From contig CAWFEX010000015.1 of assembly GCA_963814955.1 (NCBI GenBank), positions 372,001 through 436,000 on the forward strand: 64,000 nt of DNA, read 5' to 3'. Of this stretch, positions 25,375 to 35,180 are shown piece after piece. The stretch comes from DATCJA01 sp963814955 (GTDB lineage Bacteria > Acidobacteriota > Vicinamibacteria > Vicinamibacterales > UBA2999). The translations under genes and the position numbers were made by a program. Positions within the stretch are counted from its first letter, which is position 1, and every line of letters starts with the position of its first letter. Below the pieces are notes generated by a model. The model saw only the letters and a program-made list of their open reading frames with translations, did no database searches and was not told the origin of the DNA.

Positions 25375-26357
25375 CTACACAAACAGCGACGAAACCGACG
25401 TCTCCTCGTGGATGCTCCGGATCGCCTGCCCCAGCAGCCGCGCCACCGAGAGGACGACGATCTTCTTGCACTGCTGTGCCTCACCGCGCAGCGGAATCGT
25501 GTTCGTCACGATCATCTGTTCGAGCGGCGCGTTCTGGATGCGATCGATCGCCGGCCCCGACAGCACGGGATGCACGGCGCACGCGAGCACCCGCTCGGCT
25601 CCCGCCGCCTGCAGCGCGTTGGCCGCCTTCTGAATCGTTCCTGCGGTATCGATGATGTCGTCCTGCAGGATACAGATGCGGCCTTCCACGTCGCCGATCA
25701 CGTTCATCACTTCCGTGGTGCCGTCGTCGGTGCGCCGTTTGTCGATCACCGCCAGCTCGGCGTCGAGCCGCTTGGCGTACGCCCTCGCCCGTTCGGCGCC
25801 CCCTGCGTCGGGGGACACAATCGTCAGCTTCGGGCTCTGTCCGTACGGCCGAGGTACTCGATGATCACGGGCGCCGCGAACAGGTGGTCGACCGGAATAT
25901 CGAAAAAGCCCTGAATCTGCGCCTTGTGCAGATCCATCGTCAGCACCCGGTTGGTGCCGGCGGCGCTCAGCAGGTTGGCAACCAGCTTCGCCGAAATCGG
26001 CACTCGCGGCTTGTCCTTGCGATCCTGCCGCGCGTAGCCGTAATACGGAATTACGGCGGTAATGCGCGCGGCCGACGACCGTTTGAACGCGTCGATCATG
26101 ACCAGCAGTTCCATGATGTGCTGGTCAACGGGCGTACACGTAGGCTGAACGATGAACACATCCGCACCGCGGATGTTCTCGTCGATCTGGAACGAGACCT
26201 CGCTGTCCGGGAACCGGCGCAGTCGCGCCTGCCCGACCGGAATTCCGAGAAACTCGGCGATTTCCTTCGTCAGGGTCTGGTGGGCGCTGCCGGAAAACAC
26301 CTTCAGATCGCTGAATCCGGTCGAGGTCAAACCTTCACCACTCAGAGTTCGTCGCAT
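25375..26357 (-). CDS. prs: Ribose-phosphate pyrophosphokinase, split by a frameshift
   Basis: Makes PRPP from ribose 5-phosphate and ATP. The N-terminal part (from ATG 26357) shows RRFPDSEVSFQIDENIRGAD, IPYYGYARQDRKDKPRVPIS and LTMDLHKAQIQGFFDIPVDH. After EYLGR, near 25840, the frame shifts and the rest (SPKLTIVSPDAGGAERARAY, LQDDIIDTAGT, HPVLSGPAIDRI) is in the next frame to the stop at 25375. Both halves are otherwise complete and add to about 327 residues, normal for Prs. Because the enzyme is essential in nearly all bacteria, a one-base consensus error is the best explanation. Confidence 0.92.
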
Positions 26358-26420
26358 CGCTGATCCGTCGCCTGGGCCGCGGGTGCGAGCTTCCCCAGCG
26401 ACAGCAATACCGTCAGGGGC

Positions 26421-26495
26421 TGGTTGGGGCGGAAGGATTCGAACCTTCGAATACGGGATCCAAAGTCCCGCGCCTTACCGCTTGGCCACGCCCCA
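26421..26495 (-). tRNA. tRNA-Gln (anticodon UUG), CCA encoded
   Basis: Read on the minus strand from 26495: acceptor TGGGGCG pairs with CGCCCCA, D-arm GGCCAAGCGGTAAGGC, anticodon stem GGGA/TCCC with loop CTTTGGA, so the anticodon is TTG (26463-26461). The T-arm is AAGGTTCGAATCCTT. The discriminator is A (26424), followed by an encoded CCA (26423-26421). It lies between prs and ispE on the same strand. Confidence 0.95.
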
Positions 26496-26663
26496 CCACA
26501 GTCGTTGAAATGACGGGATCCCTCGGAAGCCGTCGGCCAGGGTGGCGCAATCGCTTAGTGTAGTCGACACAGCGGATTGCGGGCAAGTTCCGGGCCACCG
26601 ATGATCATCCATCGATGATCTCACCGCCATTCCGTATCGAAAAAGACTTCGAGCACGGATCGA

Positions 26664-27575
26664 TCATCGATGCCCAGATGATGACCTGGCCCGGCTGAGC
26701 CGCGCATACTCGCCACGGCCCATCGATTCAGTGAGGAGCACCCGCCAGCCCGATCCGGCCAGACGATCGACCGCCGCGGTCGCGTCGCGCCGTTTCTGAA
26801 ACAGACCGAAAACGGCCGATCCGCTCCCCGACATGGCTGCCGCCAGCGCACCGGCCCGGCGCAGCGCGGCTTTCATCTGGTCGACCTCGGGGTGGTGCCG
26901 CGCAATCGGCGCCTCGAGATCGTTGATCATCTGCGCCGATCTCGACGGCCACGGGCCGGGCACGTGCTGCGGCTCCCGCACCATCGGTCCGCGAGCAAGA
27001 TCGCGCTCGGCGTCGTACCAGCCGTAGGCTTCAGTCGTTGACACCCCGAAACCGGGGACGAGCAGCACGACCCAGTGCCGTGGCAGATCCGCGAGCGGAT
27101 AGACTTCGTCGCCGCGCCCGAGGCCGAGCGCAGTGCCGCCGGTCAGGAAGAAAGGGATATCCGCACCGAGCGACGCTGCCACATCGGTGAGCTGCGCCGG
27201 CCGAACGGCAACGCCCCACGTCCGCGCCAGACCCACCAGGGTCGCCGCAGCATCGGCGCTGCCACCGCCAAGCCCTGCCTGCAGGGGGATCCGCTTATCG
27301 AGACGTACGACGACATCGTCAATCGGACCATCGCGCCGCAGTGCCCGCCACAGCGCTTCCGCGGCGCGCCAGACCAGGTTCGATCGGTCGAGCGGAACGC
27401 CGGGCGCCGTGCACTCGATGGCAAACGGCCCCTGGCGCGGGATGCACGCGACCGTATCGTGGAGCGAGATTGATTGAAACACCGTCCGCAGCTCGTGAAA
27501 CCCGTCGGGGCGTGTCCCGAGCACCCGCAGATCGAGGTTGATCTTCGCGTAGGCGCGAACGATGACCGGACGCAT
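26664..27575 (-). CDS. ispE: 4-diphosphocytidyl-2-C-methyl-D-erythritol kinase
   Basis: 303 residues. The GHMP kinase of the MEP isoprenoid pathway. Visible: start RAYAKINLDLRVLGTRPDGF, H-E-L-R-T-V-F-Q after it, the ATP-binding loop LQAGLGGGSADAAATL and the late MSGSGSAVFGLF. ATG at 27575 puts VRAYAKINL close to the N-terminus as usual; a TTG at 27599 that touches the preceding stop is also possible. It is downstream of the LolB-like gene on the minus strand, as in many bacteria where lolB, ispE and prs adjoin; this supports the LolB assignment of the upstream gene. Confidence 0.94.
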   Translation of the reverse strand: MRPVIVRAYAKINLDLRVLGTRPDGFHELRTVFQSISLHDTVACIPRQGPFAIECTAPGVPLDRSNLVWRAAEALWRALRRDGPIDDVVVRLDKRIPLQAGLGGGSADAAATLVGLARTWGVAVRPAQLTDVAASLGADIPFFLTGGTALGLGRGDEVYPLADLPRHWVVLLVPGFGVSTTEAYGWYDAERDLARGPMVREPQHVPGPWPSRSAQMINDLEAPIARHHPEVDQMKAALRRAGALAAAMSGSGSAVFGLFQKRRDATAAVDRLAGSGWRVLLTESMGRGEYARLSRARSSSGHR

Positions 27576-27595
27576 GAAACGACGATGTGGTTTGC

Positions 27596-28406
27596 TCAAT
27601 TCCGCAGCGGACCAGCCTCGCGAAGCTCGGCGACGCTCAGCTCAATTGCGCCAGGCGGCGCATCGACGGCAAAAGCGGCCTGGTCGAGTGGAACATTCGT
27701 CTCGAGCTGCGACACCGTTGCCGTGAGGTCCACGTTCACCGAGCCGCTCGATGACGTCAGGCGAACGGCACTCGGGAATGCGCCCTGCCACGCTGGATAT
27801 TCGATCTGCCATCCGCGCCGCCGTCCCGGCTCGCAAGCGCCATGCAGACCCCTCGCGCTGCAGGTAGAGTGTCGCGCCGTCACCGACGTCGATCGATGCC
27901 CATCCGTTCTGGTGAATCCGCCCGGCCACCGGAGCGCCAGCCGGCACCACGCAACCCGTCAGCACCGCCTGAAGATCGGCGGGCGACAACGCGACGCCCG
28001 TCATGGCATCGAGAATCTCTTCCGGCGGCGCGCCGCGCACGACGCGGTTGTCGCGGGGCAACACCAGAGTGGCGTTGGCGCCTCGCGCGGCGAGAATGAA
28101 CGCCGGTGGGCCAAACGGCGCCACGCCTTCGAGCCGCATTGAATCAGGCTGCGCAAATCCGACGATCGCCCGGCCGCGCACCCGCCCAGCACCGGCACGG
28201 CCCGCCAATGCCAGCTCCGCCGTCAGCGTGCGAACGCCTGCGCAGGCAGCCGTCACCGCCCGATAGGTTTCGGCAAAGTCCGGAAACGGTGCACCGGGGT
28301 CGGCAGGAAGACTGATCCGCCGCGCGGCACAGGCGCCGAGCGCGACGGACGCCGCAATGCAAAGCGCAAGATGCAAAATGCAAACAGACCGACAGGCATT
28401 CTGCAT
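27596..28406 (-). CDS. LolB-like outer-membrane lipoprotein, split by a frameshift
   Basis: The N-terminus is a lipoprotein signal peptide with lipobox VALGAC, then RRISLPADPGAP and a LolA/LolB-like beta region (LTAELALAGRAGAGRVRGRA, APPEEILDAMTGVALSPADL). At about 27840-27800 the frame changes and the expected C-terminal part follows in the next frame (GWQIEYPAWQGAFPSAVRLT, DVDAPPGAIELSVAEL-like end) to a stop at 27596. The combined length is about 270 residues. LolB inserts lipoproteins into the outer membrane; position between a TPR protein and ispE agrees with that. DUF4292-type is an alternative name. The hydrophobic core of its signal peptide is encoded by a TGCAAAATGC-type repeat. Confidence 0.65.
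28352..28386. repeat. TGCAAA-type tandem repeat encoding part of a signal peptide
   Basis: The plus strand reads GCAATGCAAAGCGCAAGATG followed by CAAAATGCAAAC. It is an imperfect repetition of TGCAAAA/G of the same sort as the intergenic tract at 60178-60250. On the minus strand it encodes residues CILHLALCIAA of the lipoprotein. Confidence 0.65.
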
Positions 28407-28444
28407 CTCAGGGTCGCGTTGAGTCTTGACGTGTGATTTTTGAA

Positions 28445-29875
28445 TTAGCGCAAGCGTGACCGGGCGTCGGTGATTTTCTTCTCAATCGAGCCGCGGTCGA
28501 TGTCGGCGGCATCGCCTTCGAGCGCGCGCGTCCACGCCGTGATGGCGTCCTGCCAACGACCGCGGCGCGCGAGCAGATCCCCCAAATGATCCTGCACCTC
28601 CGAGTTGCGCGGCAGCTGCGCCGCTGCCGGCGAGAGGTACTTTTCAGCCTGCTCGAGATCGCCGCGGCGGAAATGCGCCCATCCAAGGCTGTCGAGATAG
28701 AACGGATTCCCAGGGTCGAGATCGAGGGCGCGCTGCACGAGACGCACTGCTTCGTCGAGTTGTCGACCGCTCTCGGCGAGCATGTAACCGAGGTGGTTGA
28801 GTACCTGCGCGTTGCCAGGGTCCACATCGATGAACTGCCGCAGGGTGCGTTCGGCGTCGGCGTCGCGACCGGCATCCTTGTACATGTCCGCAAGCGCCAC
28901 CTGCGTGGCGGTGTCGCGGGGAAAGGCCTTGGCTGTCGGTTCGAGTACCGTCAGTGCCTGCTGCACCTGACCGCGCTCGAAGAGCGCCCGGGCGCGAATT
29001 CGCGGAAAACGAGGATCGTCGGCGTGCTGGCTTTGCGCTTCGGCCGCCAGTGCAGCCGCACGTTCGTAGTCGCGGGCGTTGAACAGCGCCGCCACGCGGC
29101 GGAATTTGAGGCCACGGTTGGTCGGCTCGATGGCGATGGCGCGCGTATAGTTCTCGATCGCTTCTTTCAGCAGCCCGGCCTGTTCCTGATATTGCGCGAG
29201 CGTCGAGGCCACCCTCGGTTCGTCGTCCACGATCACGTCCAGCGCCGCGATCGCGTTCTTGAGATCGCCGATCGCCGCGTAGGCCTGCGATAAAGACACG
29301 CGCCCCTGCACCGAACCGGGATTCTGAATGAGCACCCGGTTGAACGCGTCGATGGCCTTGGGCGCGGCGCCCGTCACCAGGTACAGACGGCCAAGGGAGA
29401 AAAGAATCTCGATGCCCGCCGTCGGCTCGACGGCGACGCGCTCCAGGTGGCTGATAGCCTGGCGCGCCGTTGCCTCGAACTGCTCGGGGGATGTGCGCGC
29501 GTTCAGCGCGTCTGTGTTGGCCGCGTAGAGCAACCCGAGGACCCGATGCGCTTCGATGTTGTTCTCGTCGAGCTTCAAGGCCGAGACGGCGGACTGCTCG
29601 GCCTCGTTGCGGCGGTTCCGCCGCAGTTGAAACGAAGCGATCTCCGCGCGCACTTCGGCAGACATCGGGTCGGCGCCAGCGGCCCGCTCGAGGGCCGCCA
29701 GCGCACCATCGTTGTCGCCCAGGCCCTCCAGTCGCCGGGCCATCAGAAATTCGAAATAGGCGCTCGACGTCTGACTGGCGGCTGGTACCGCCGGCAGCAG
29801 AAGCAACACGACGAATACGCCTGGCACCAGGAAGCCACGCACGGGGGGACACGCGAGGCAGCGGCGGAACATCAT
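28445..29875 (-). CDS. Tetratricopeptide-repeat protein
   Basis: 476 residues with an N-terminal signal or anchor (VFVVLLLLPAVPAAS at about 21-35). Almost all the rest is TPR helices. Good examples are LKLDENNIEAHRVLGLLYAA, IDPGNAQVLNHLGYMLAE-like and LDLDPGNPFYLDSLGWAHFR, each with the W/L-G-A/P pattern and spacing of 34. About ten repeats are present. Such exported TPR proteins act as scaffolds for envelope assembly. It is immediately upstream of the LolB-like lipoprotein on the same strand, which suggests work in the same envelope process. Partners are unknown. Confidence 0.85.
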   Translation of the reverse strand: MMFRRCLACPPVRGFLVPGVFVVLLLLPAVPAASQTSSAYFEFLMARRLEGLGDNDGALAALERAAGADPMSAEVRAEIASFQLRRNRRNEAEQSAVSALKLDENNIEAHRVLGLLYAANTDALNARTSPEQFEATARQAISHLERVAVEPTAGIEILFSLGRLYLVTGAAPKAIDAFNRVLIQNPGSVQGRVSLSQAYAAIGDLKNAIAALDVIVDDEPRVASTLAQYQEQAGLLKEAIENYTRAIAIEPTNRGLKFRRVAALFNARDYERAAALAAEAQSQHADDPRFPRIRARALFERGQVQQALTVLEPTAKAFPRDTATQVALADMYKDAGRDADAERTLRQFIDVDPGNAQVLNHLGYMLAESGRQLDEAVRLVQRALDLDPGNPFYLDSLGWAHFRRGDLEQAEKYLSPAAAQLPRNSEVQDHLGDLLARRGRWQDAITAWTRALEGDAADIDRGSIEKKITDARSRLR

Positions 29876-29943
29876 GACAATAAACGATTTTAGCTCAAGA
29901 TGTTATAGTTCGAGAGGTTTCGACCGCCTCGCCCGGAGGCACC

Positions 29944-30117
29944 ATGCCCGTAGACGCCGAATTGCTCGAAATCCTTGCCTGTCCCAATTGCCGGACCCCC
30001 GTCAGGCTGGTCAAGAACGAGACCGCACTGAAGTGCGACCAGTGTCACCGTGTCTACCCTATCAAGGACGACATCCCTGTGATGCTGATCGATGAGGCCA
30101 CGGTGGAGAAGGACTAG
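29944..30117 (+). CDS. Trm112-family zinc-ribbon protein
   Basis: A 57-residue protein with GGAGG 6 bases before the ATG. The sequence starts MPVDAELLEILACPNCRTPV and has a second cysteine pair in LKCDQCHRVYPI, followed by DDIPVMLIDEA, the classic Trm112/YcaR pattern. In eukaryotes Trm112 activates methyltransferases; in bacteria the gene is often beside LPS or lipid-A genes such as lpxK and kdsB. Here it directly precedes a heptosyltransferase gene, 19 bases away, so the LPS context is kept. It is divergent from the TPR gene. Confidence 0.9.
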   Translation: MPVDAELLEILACPNCRTPVRLVKNETALKCDQCHRVYPIKDDIPVMLIDEATVEKD

Positions 30118-30136
30118 TGCCTGGTGCTTCGCACCA

Positions 30137-31231
30137 ATGAAGATCCTTCTCGTACGCCTTCGCCTGCTTGGCGATGTCGTGTTCACCACGCCGCTGGTGC
30201 GCGCGCTGAAGCGGCGCTATCCTGACGCCCATCTCACCTACGTCGTCGAACCGGCAGCCGCCGCGGTCGTCCACGGGAATCCCAACCTGAACGACGTAGT
30301 CGTTATTCCGAGAAATACCGGAATCCGCAGACTGCGTGAGGATTTCGCGTTTGCCAGACGACTGCGGCGCGCGCAGTTCGACGTGGCCATCGACCTGCAC
30401 GGCGGTCCGCGGAGTGCGTGGCTCGTGTGGACGAGCGCGGCGCCGATGCGTATCGGCTACCGGACGCGCGGACGCACCTGGATGTACAGCCACGTCGTCG
30501 CGCGCCCGGCCGACCTTTCGCCGCAACATTCGGTGTTGAAGCAATGGGAACTGCTCGCGCCGCTGGGCATCGGCGACTGCGATCGATCGCGTGATGCGGT
30601 CGAGATGCCCGGGAATCGAGCCGCCACCGAACGCGTCGAGCGCGTGCTGGCGCAGGCCGGCATCGGCCAGGCCCATTCGCTTATCGTGCTTCACGTGAGC
30701 GCCGGCAATCCGTTCCGCCGATGGCCGCAGGAGTACTTTGCGGCGCTGGTTGTTCAGCTCGCGCGCCACGCGCCGGGCCGGCGATTCGTGCTGACGTCCG
30801 GACCATCAGATGCAGGCGCGGCTCGCGCAATAATGGAGCGAATCCAAGTGCTCTCCCAGGAAGCCGCCGGCGCCGTGTTCAACCCGCCGCTCGATGTGGA
30901 CGACTTGCGCGCGCTCATCGCGCGCGCCACGTTGTACATTGGAGGCGATAGCGGCCCGCTGCACATTGCGGCGACGACACACACGCCGATCGTTGCGCTG
31001 TTCGGGCCTACGCTGGCTGAGCGCTCGATGCCGTGGCGGGATCCGCGGTGGTTTGCCGAGTCGGTTGATGCCGGTCCGCTCCGCTGCCGGCCCTGCAAAC
31101 AGCGAACATGCGAGCCGGGCGACTTTCGGTGCCTGACCGGCATCAGCCCCGAGCGCGTGGCCGCCGCCGCGGAACGGGCGCTGGCCGCAACCAGGGCTGA
31201 GGCCGAGCCGCGACTGAGGGCGCTCGTATGA
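30137..31231 (+). CDS. Glycosyltransferase family 9 (heptosyltransferase, WaaF/WaaC type)
   Basis: 364 residues, ATG at 30137. Starts MKILLVRLRLLGDVVFTTPL and ALKRRYPDAHLTYVVE, the GT9 signature. The nucleotide-sugar region near the C-terminus has LYIGGDSGPLHIAATTHTPI, then ALFGPTLAERSMPW. GT9 enzymes transfer heptose from ADP-heptose to Kdo or inner-core heptose. The upstream Trm112-like and the downstream ligase-like and heptose kinase genes support an LPS core role. The late cysteines (LRCRPCKQRTCEPGDFRC) are also seen in relatives. The stop overlaps the next start (ATGA). Confidence 0.9.
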   Translation: MKILLVRLRLLGDVVFTTPLVRALKRRYPDAHLTYVVEPAAAAVVHGNPNLNDVVVIPRNTGIRRLREDFAFARRLRRAQFDVAIDLHGGPRSAWLVWTSAAPMRIGYRTRGRTWMYSHVVARPADLSPQHSVLKQWELLAPLGIGDCDRSRDAVEMPGNRAATERVERVLAQAGIGQAHSLIVLHVSAGNPFRRWPQEYFAALVVQLARHAPGRRFVLTSGPSDAGAARAIMERIQVLSQEAAGAVFNPPLDVDDLRALIARATLYIGGDSGPLHIAATTHTPIVALFGPTLAERSMPWRDPRWFAESVDAGPLRCRPCKQRTCEPGDFRCLTGISPERVAAAAERALAATRAEAEPRLRALV

Positions 31232-32461
31232 ATGCGATCACGATGACCGTGCCGCAGACGCGGGCGACGGCGCTCGTCGAGCGGCTTTCCGCTGTCTCGC
31301 TCCTTGGATTCGTCGCGGCGCTCCAGGTCTCGATCGCACTTGCCTACATCTTGCTGTCGGTCATGCTCGCGTCCTGGGCATTGATACACATCAAGGAGCG
31401 ATCGCTGCCTTCCGCGCCTCCCTTTTTCAGGTGGCTGCTGATCTACGGCGCGTTGACGCTGATGGCGTCCGCGTTTTCGATCGATCCCCGCGAAAGCTTC
31501 ATCGACAGCAAGCAGCTCGTATTACTTGCCATCGTTCCTGCCGTGTACGACATCGCACGCGGCTCGCGCGCGTCCACTGTTTCGGACGTCATCATTTCCG
31601 TCGGCGCCGCCAGCGCCGTCATCGGCGTGCTGCAGTACGGCGTACTCCATTACGACAATCTCGGTCAGCGGCCGCAGGGAACGCTGAGCCACTACATGAC
31701 GTATTCGGGCATTCTGATGCTCGTGATTTGCATTGCTGCCGGGCGACTCGTGTTCGGGTCGAGGGACCGCATCTGGCCTGCGCTCGTGATGCCGGCGCTC
31801 GTCGCCGCGCTCCTGCTGACCTTCACACGGAATGCCTGGATCGGGGCGTGCGCCGCAGTCGGATTGCTGCTCGCCTTGAAGGACCTGAGATTGACGGCGC
31901 TCCTGCCGGTCATCCTCGCGGCGGTGTTCGTCGTCGCCCCACAGGGACTCATTTCACGGCTGACATCGACATTCGACGCGCAGGATCCGGCGAACCAGGA
32001 CCGGTTCGCGATGATTGAAATCGGGGCGCTCATGGTCAGAGATCATCCGCTTGTCGGTGTGGGTCCCAACATGGTCCCGCGGATGTACGCAGCAGTACCG
32101 TCCGGACTACGCTGTGAATCAAACGAACCCGCATCTGCACAATGTGCCGCTCCAGATTGCAGCCGAGCGCGGTCTGCCGGCGCTCCTGGTCTGGCTCGGA
32201 TTCGTCGCCGTCGTGGCTCGAGCGTTGTTTCGGATATTCCGCAACGCCGGTTCTGCGCGGGAGCCCGCCCTCGGCGGCGGGAGGGCAAACTACGAACGCG
32301 TACTGGCGTCGGCGGCGCTGGCTTCGCTGGCGGCAATGCTGGCTGCGGGACTGTTCGAGTACAACTTCGGCGATTCCGAGTTCCTGATGCTCCTCCTCGT
32401 GCTGATCACGCTGCCATTTGCGGCAGCGCGCCCCGTCGATGCTGCCGCCGATCGCGCCTGA
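31228..32461 (+). CDS. O-antigen ligase-like polytopic membrane protein, split by a frameshift
   Basis: The protein has about ten hydrophobic segments. The first frame carries the N-terminal helices and the loop start MVRDHPLVGVGPNMVPRMY. Near 32088 the frame changes and the periplasmic loop continues as QQYRPDYAVNQTNPHLHNVP and the last helices to the stop at 32461. GVGPN followed by HNxxLQ...GL is the WaaL/Wzy signature. Such ligases join O-antigen or other polymers to lipid A-core. The gene overlaps the heptosyltransferase and the heptose kinase genes, so it belongs to the same unit. A single-base consensus error would restore it. Confidence 0.8.
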
Positions 32462-33437
32462 CCGGGCGCAAATGCTCGCCGATGGCATGGCGCGCACCCA
32501 CGTGCTCGTCGTCGGCGACGCGATGCTCGACAAGTTCATTGCGGGACGCGTCACGCGAATATCACCTGAAGCACCGGTCCCGGTGGTGATGTTCGATCAT
32601 GAGAACCATCGGATCGGCGGAGCCGCCAACGTTGCTCACAACGTGGCCGCGCTCGGCGGACGGGCGACGCTGATAGCGCTTGCCGGCCACGACGAGGCCT
32701 CTGCGACGCTGGCCCAGGCGTGCCGCGAAGCAGGTATCGCGCCGGCGTTCGTCAGCGACGCCGGACGTCCCACGACGACGAAGGTGCGGATTGTGACGGA
32801 GCGCAATCAGCAGGTGGCGCGCGTCGACTATGAAAGCGACGCCGAAATCGCCGGCGATGTCGAGCAGCGCGTCGTTTCAGCCTTGCAGCAGCACGCCGGC
32901 GAGGCTGCGGCGATCGTGATCTCGGACTACCTGAAAGGCTGTGTCACCGCGCGGGTGATGCGTGCGGCGGTCGAGGCAGGCAATACGCGGAAAATTCCGG
33001 TGCTCGTGGATCCGAAAATCCCGCACATCGACTACTACAAAGGCGCGACGGTCATTACGCCGAATCATTACGAGGCCGAGATCGCCGCCAACATGCGCGT
33101 TCGAAGCGACGACGATGCACGCGCGGCGGCGCGGGTGCTGCGCGAACGGGCCGCATGCGACGCCGTGCTCATGACCCGCGGAGACCAGGGGATGTGGCTG
33201 CTTGGCGAAGGGGCCGAGGGCTCGCTGCCCGCGTCGGCCAGGGAAGTGGCCGACGTCACGGGCGCCGGCGACACCGTCATCGCCGTGCTGGCATTGGCCC
33301 TCGCCGCGGGTGCGACGCTCGTCGAGGCGGCCCGCCTCGCCAACGAAGCGGCTGGCATAGCCGTGGCCAAGTTCGGGCCCGCGGTGGTGACCCCGGCCGA
33401 GCTCCTTCGCGGCATTAACGCATCAGCGCAGGTCTGA
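32439..33437 (+). CDS. rfaE1: D-glycero-beta-D-manno-heptose-7-phosphate kinase (RfaE1/HldE kinase domain)
   Basis: 332 residues from ATG 32439, overlapping the ligase-like gene by 23 bases. PfkB-family ribokinase fold. Seen: VVGDAMLDKFIAGRVTRISP, EAPVPVV, the glycine-rich HRIGGAANVAHNVAAL, and the catalytic ADVTGAGDTVIAVLALAL with the base aspartate in GAGD. It phosphorylates heptose 7-phosphate at C1 in ADP-heptose synthesis. The adenylyltransferase domain of HldE is absent, so rfaE2 must be elsewhere. Converges on the amidohydrolase gene with a 15-base 3-prime overlap. Confidence 0.92.
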   Translation: MLPPIAPDRAQMLADGMARTHVLVVGDAMLDKFIAGRVTRISPEAPVPVVMFDHENHRIGGAANVAHNVAALGGRATLIALAGHDEASATLAQACREAGIAPAFVSDAGRPTTTKVRIVTERNQQVARVDYESDAEIAGDVEQRVVSALQQHAGEAAAIVISDYLKGCVTARVMRAAVEAGNTRKIPVLVDPKIPHIDYYKGATVITPNHYEAEIAANMRVRSDDDARAAARVLRERAACDAVLMTRGDQGMWLLGEGAEGSLPASAREVADVTGAGDTVIAVLALALAAGATLVEAARLANEAAGIAVAKFGPAVVTPAELLRGINASAQV

Positions 33438-35171
33438 CTCGTAGACGACTCTGCCGCCGATGATGGTGTAGGCCACCCTTGTCTGCCTGATTTCGTCCTC
33501 CGGCACCTTGGTGATGTCCCTGGTGAGCACCGTGATGTCGGCGAGCTTGCCGAGCGAAAGCGTCCCCTTGATACCGTCCTCGAACGCCGCAAACGCGTTC
33601 TGAATCGTGTAGGACCGCAGCGCTTCCAGGCGGCTCATCTTCTGCTCGGCGTAGAACGTGCGTCCATCCGGCGCCTTGCGCGTGACGGCGGCGTAGTAGT
33701 TCGCGAGCGGATCGATGTTCTCCACGGGGGCGTCGGTGCCATTGGTCACAACGGCGCCAGACTGCATCAGCCGCTGCCACACGTATGCGCCCTCTTCAGC
33801 GCGTTTGTCACCAAGCCGGGTGGGCACGAACACGGCATCGGCCGTGGCATGCACGCTCTGCATCGACGCAATCACACCGAGCTGGCCAAACCGGGGCACG
33901 TCCGCCGGCGACAGATGCTGCGCGTGTTCGATGCGCCATCGAAGGTCGGCGCCGTTCCTGCCATGTGCCCTGAAGGCATCCTCGTACGCGTCCAGCACTT
34001 CGCGGTTCGCTCGATCGCCAATTGCGTGCACGGCCATCTGATAACCGTTGTTGATCGCGAGCCCGGCGGTCTGCTTCAGCACGTCGAGCGATCGCGGCAG
34101 TCCGACGCTGCGCGGCAGATCCGCGTACGGCTCGAGCAGCCACGCGCCGTGGGATCCGAGGGCGCCGTCCATCGTCCACTTGATCGCGCGAACGGTCAGG
34201 TGATGGTCGCCGTAGCCGAGGATTTTTTCGCTCGCCAGGTCGAAATCGGGGGGCGCGTCGTCGCCGGCACGCAGCATCACCCACAAGCGGGTCTGCAGCG
34301 TCCCTGCGTCGATCATCCGCTTCATATGCTCAACGACGTCGAGTGTCGAGCCCGCGTCGTGAAACGTGGTGATGCCGTTCGAGATGGCTGCTCGATCGGC
34401 GAGTGCGAGCATCTGACGAATCCGGGCGTCCGTTTCCTCCGCCGTCGGCGTCGATTCTCCAGCTCCGCGCCGTACGAGGTTGGACGCGGTCTCCCTCAGC
34501 AGCCCGGTTGGCTCCCCGCCCCCGTCCTTCAGAATCTCGCCGCCGGGTGGATCCGGCGTGGCGCGGGTGATGTCGGACAGCGCCAGCGCGCGTCCGTTGA
34601 CGAACGAGGCGTGGCCGCTGGCATGGCGCAGGACCACCGGGTTGTCACGGGAAACAGCATCGAGCGAGGCGTGGGTTGGATAGCCGCCGACGTTGGGCTG
34701 TGGAGTTGCCGTCCATTTGTCCTGATGCCATCCGCGGCCGACGATCCATTCGCCGGGCTTCGCCTTCGCAGCTGCCTGGGCAACGGCGGCGACGATCTCC
34801 TCCCAACTCGTCGTGTCGAGGAGATCGAGCCCCATCTGGTATTCACCGAGGCCGGCGAAATGACCGTGCCCTTCGATGAATCCCGGCACGGCTACGTAAC
34901 CGTCGAGATCGATGACCCGCGTCCACCACCCGATATGTGCGGCGACATCGTCGGACGACCCGATGGCGATGATTCTGCCGTCGCGCGCAGCCAGCGCCTG
35001 TGCTTCGGGCATCGATTCGTCGAGCGTGATCAGACGGCCGCCACGGAGCACGAGGTCGGCCCGCGAACGCTGAAGCCTGACCCAATAGAACGCTGAGGCT
35101 CCGATGATCAGGACGAGCGCGACAGCAATCAGCAACGCGCGCAGGACGCGCACGATACGAGAGCGGGTCAT
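33423..35171 (-). CDS. YtcJ-like amidohydrolase (amidohydrolase_3)
   Basis: 582 residues with an N-terminal transmembrane anchor (VLRALLIAVALVLIIGASAF). Metal and active-site segments are GFIEGHGHFAGLG (HxH), a middle KWTMDGALGSHGAWL, VHAIGDRANREVLDAY and WRIEHAQHLSPADVPRF, then TNGTDAPVENIDP. Members of this branch are metal-dependent hydrolases, sometimes annotated as exoenzyme regulatory protein AepA. Substrate unknown. The 3-prime end overlaps rfaE1 tail to tail, so no terminator fits between them. Confidence 0.85.
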   Translation of the reverse strand: MTRSRIVRVLRALLIAVALVLIIGASAFYWVRLQRSRADLVLRGGRLITLDESMPEAQALAARDGRIIAIGSSDDVAAHIGWWTRVIDLDGYVAVPGFIEGHGHFAGLGEYQMGLDLLDTTSWEEIVAAVAQAAAKAKPGEWIVGRGWHQDKWTATPQPNVGGYPTHASLDAVSRDNPVVLRHASGHASFVNGRALALSDITRATPDPPGGEILKDGGGEPTGLLRETASNLVRRGAGESTPTAEETDARIRQMLALADRAAISNGITTFHDAGSTLDVVEHMKRMIDAGTLQTRLWVMLRAGDDAPPDFDLASEKILGYGDHHLTVRAIKWTMDGALGSHGAWLLEPYADLPRSVGLPRSLDVLKQTAGLAINNGYQMAVHAIGDRANREVLDAYEDAFRAHGRNGADLRWRIEHAQHLSPADVPRFGQLGVIASMQSVHATADAVFVPTRLGDKRAEEGAYVWQRLMQSGAVVTNGTDAPVENIDPLANYYAAVTRKAPDGRTFYAEQKMSRLEALRSYTIQNAFAAFEDGIKGTLSLGKLADITVLTRDITKVPEDEIRQTRVAYTIIGGRVVYESDLR

Positions 35172-35180
35172 GATGCCCTG

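Noticed and set aside
28352..28386. Treating the TGCAAA tract as a purely intergenic element with a later lipoprotein start
   Set aside because: No suitable later start was found that keeps a signal sequence before the lipobox, so the tract is taken as coding for now.
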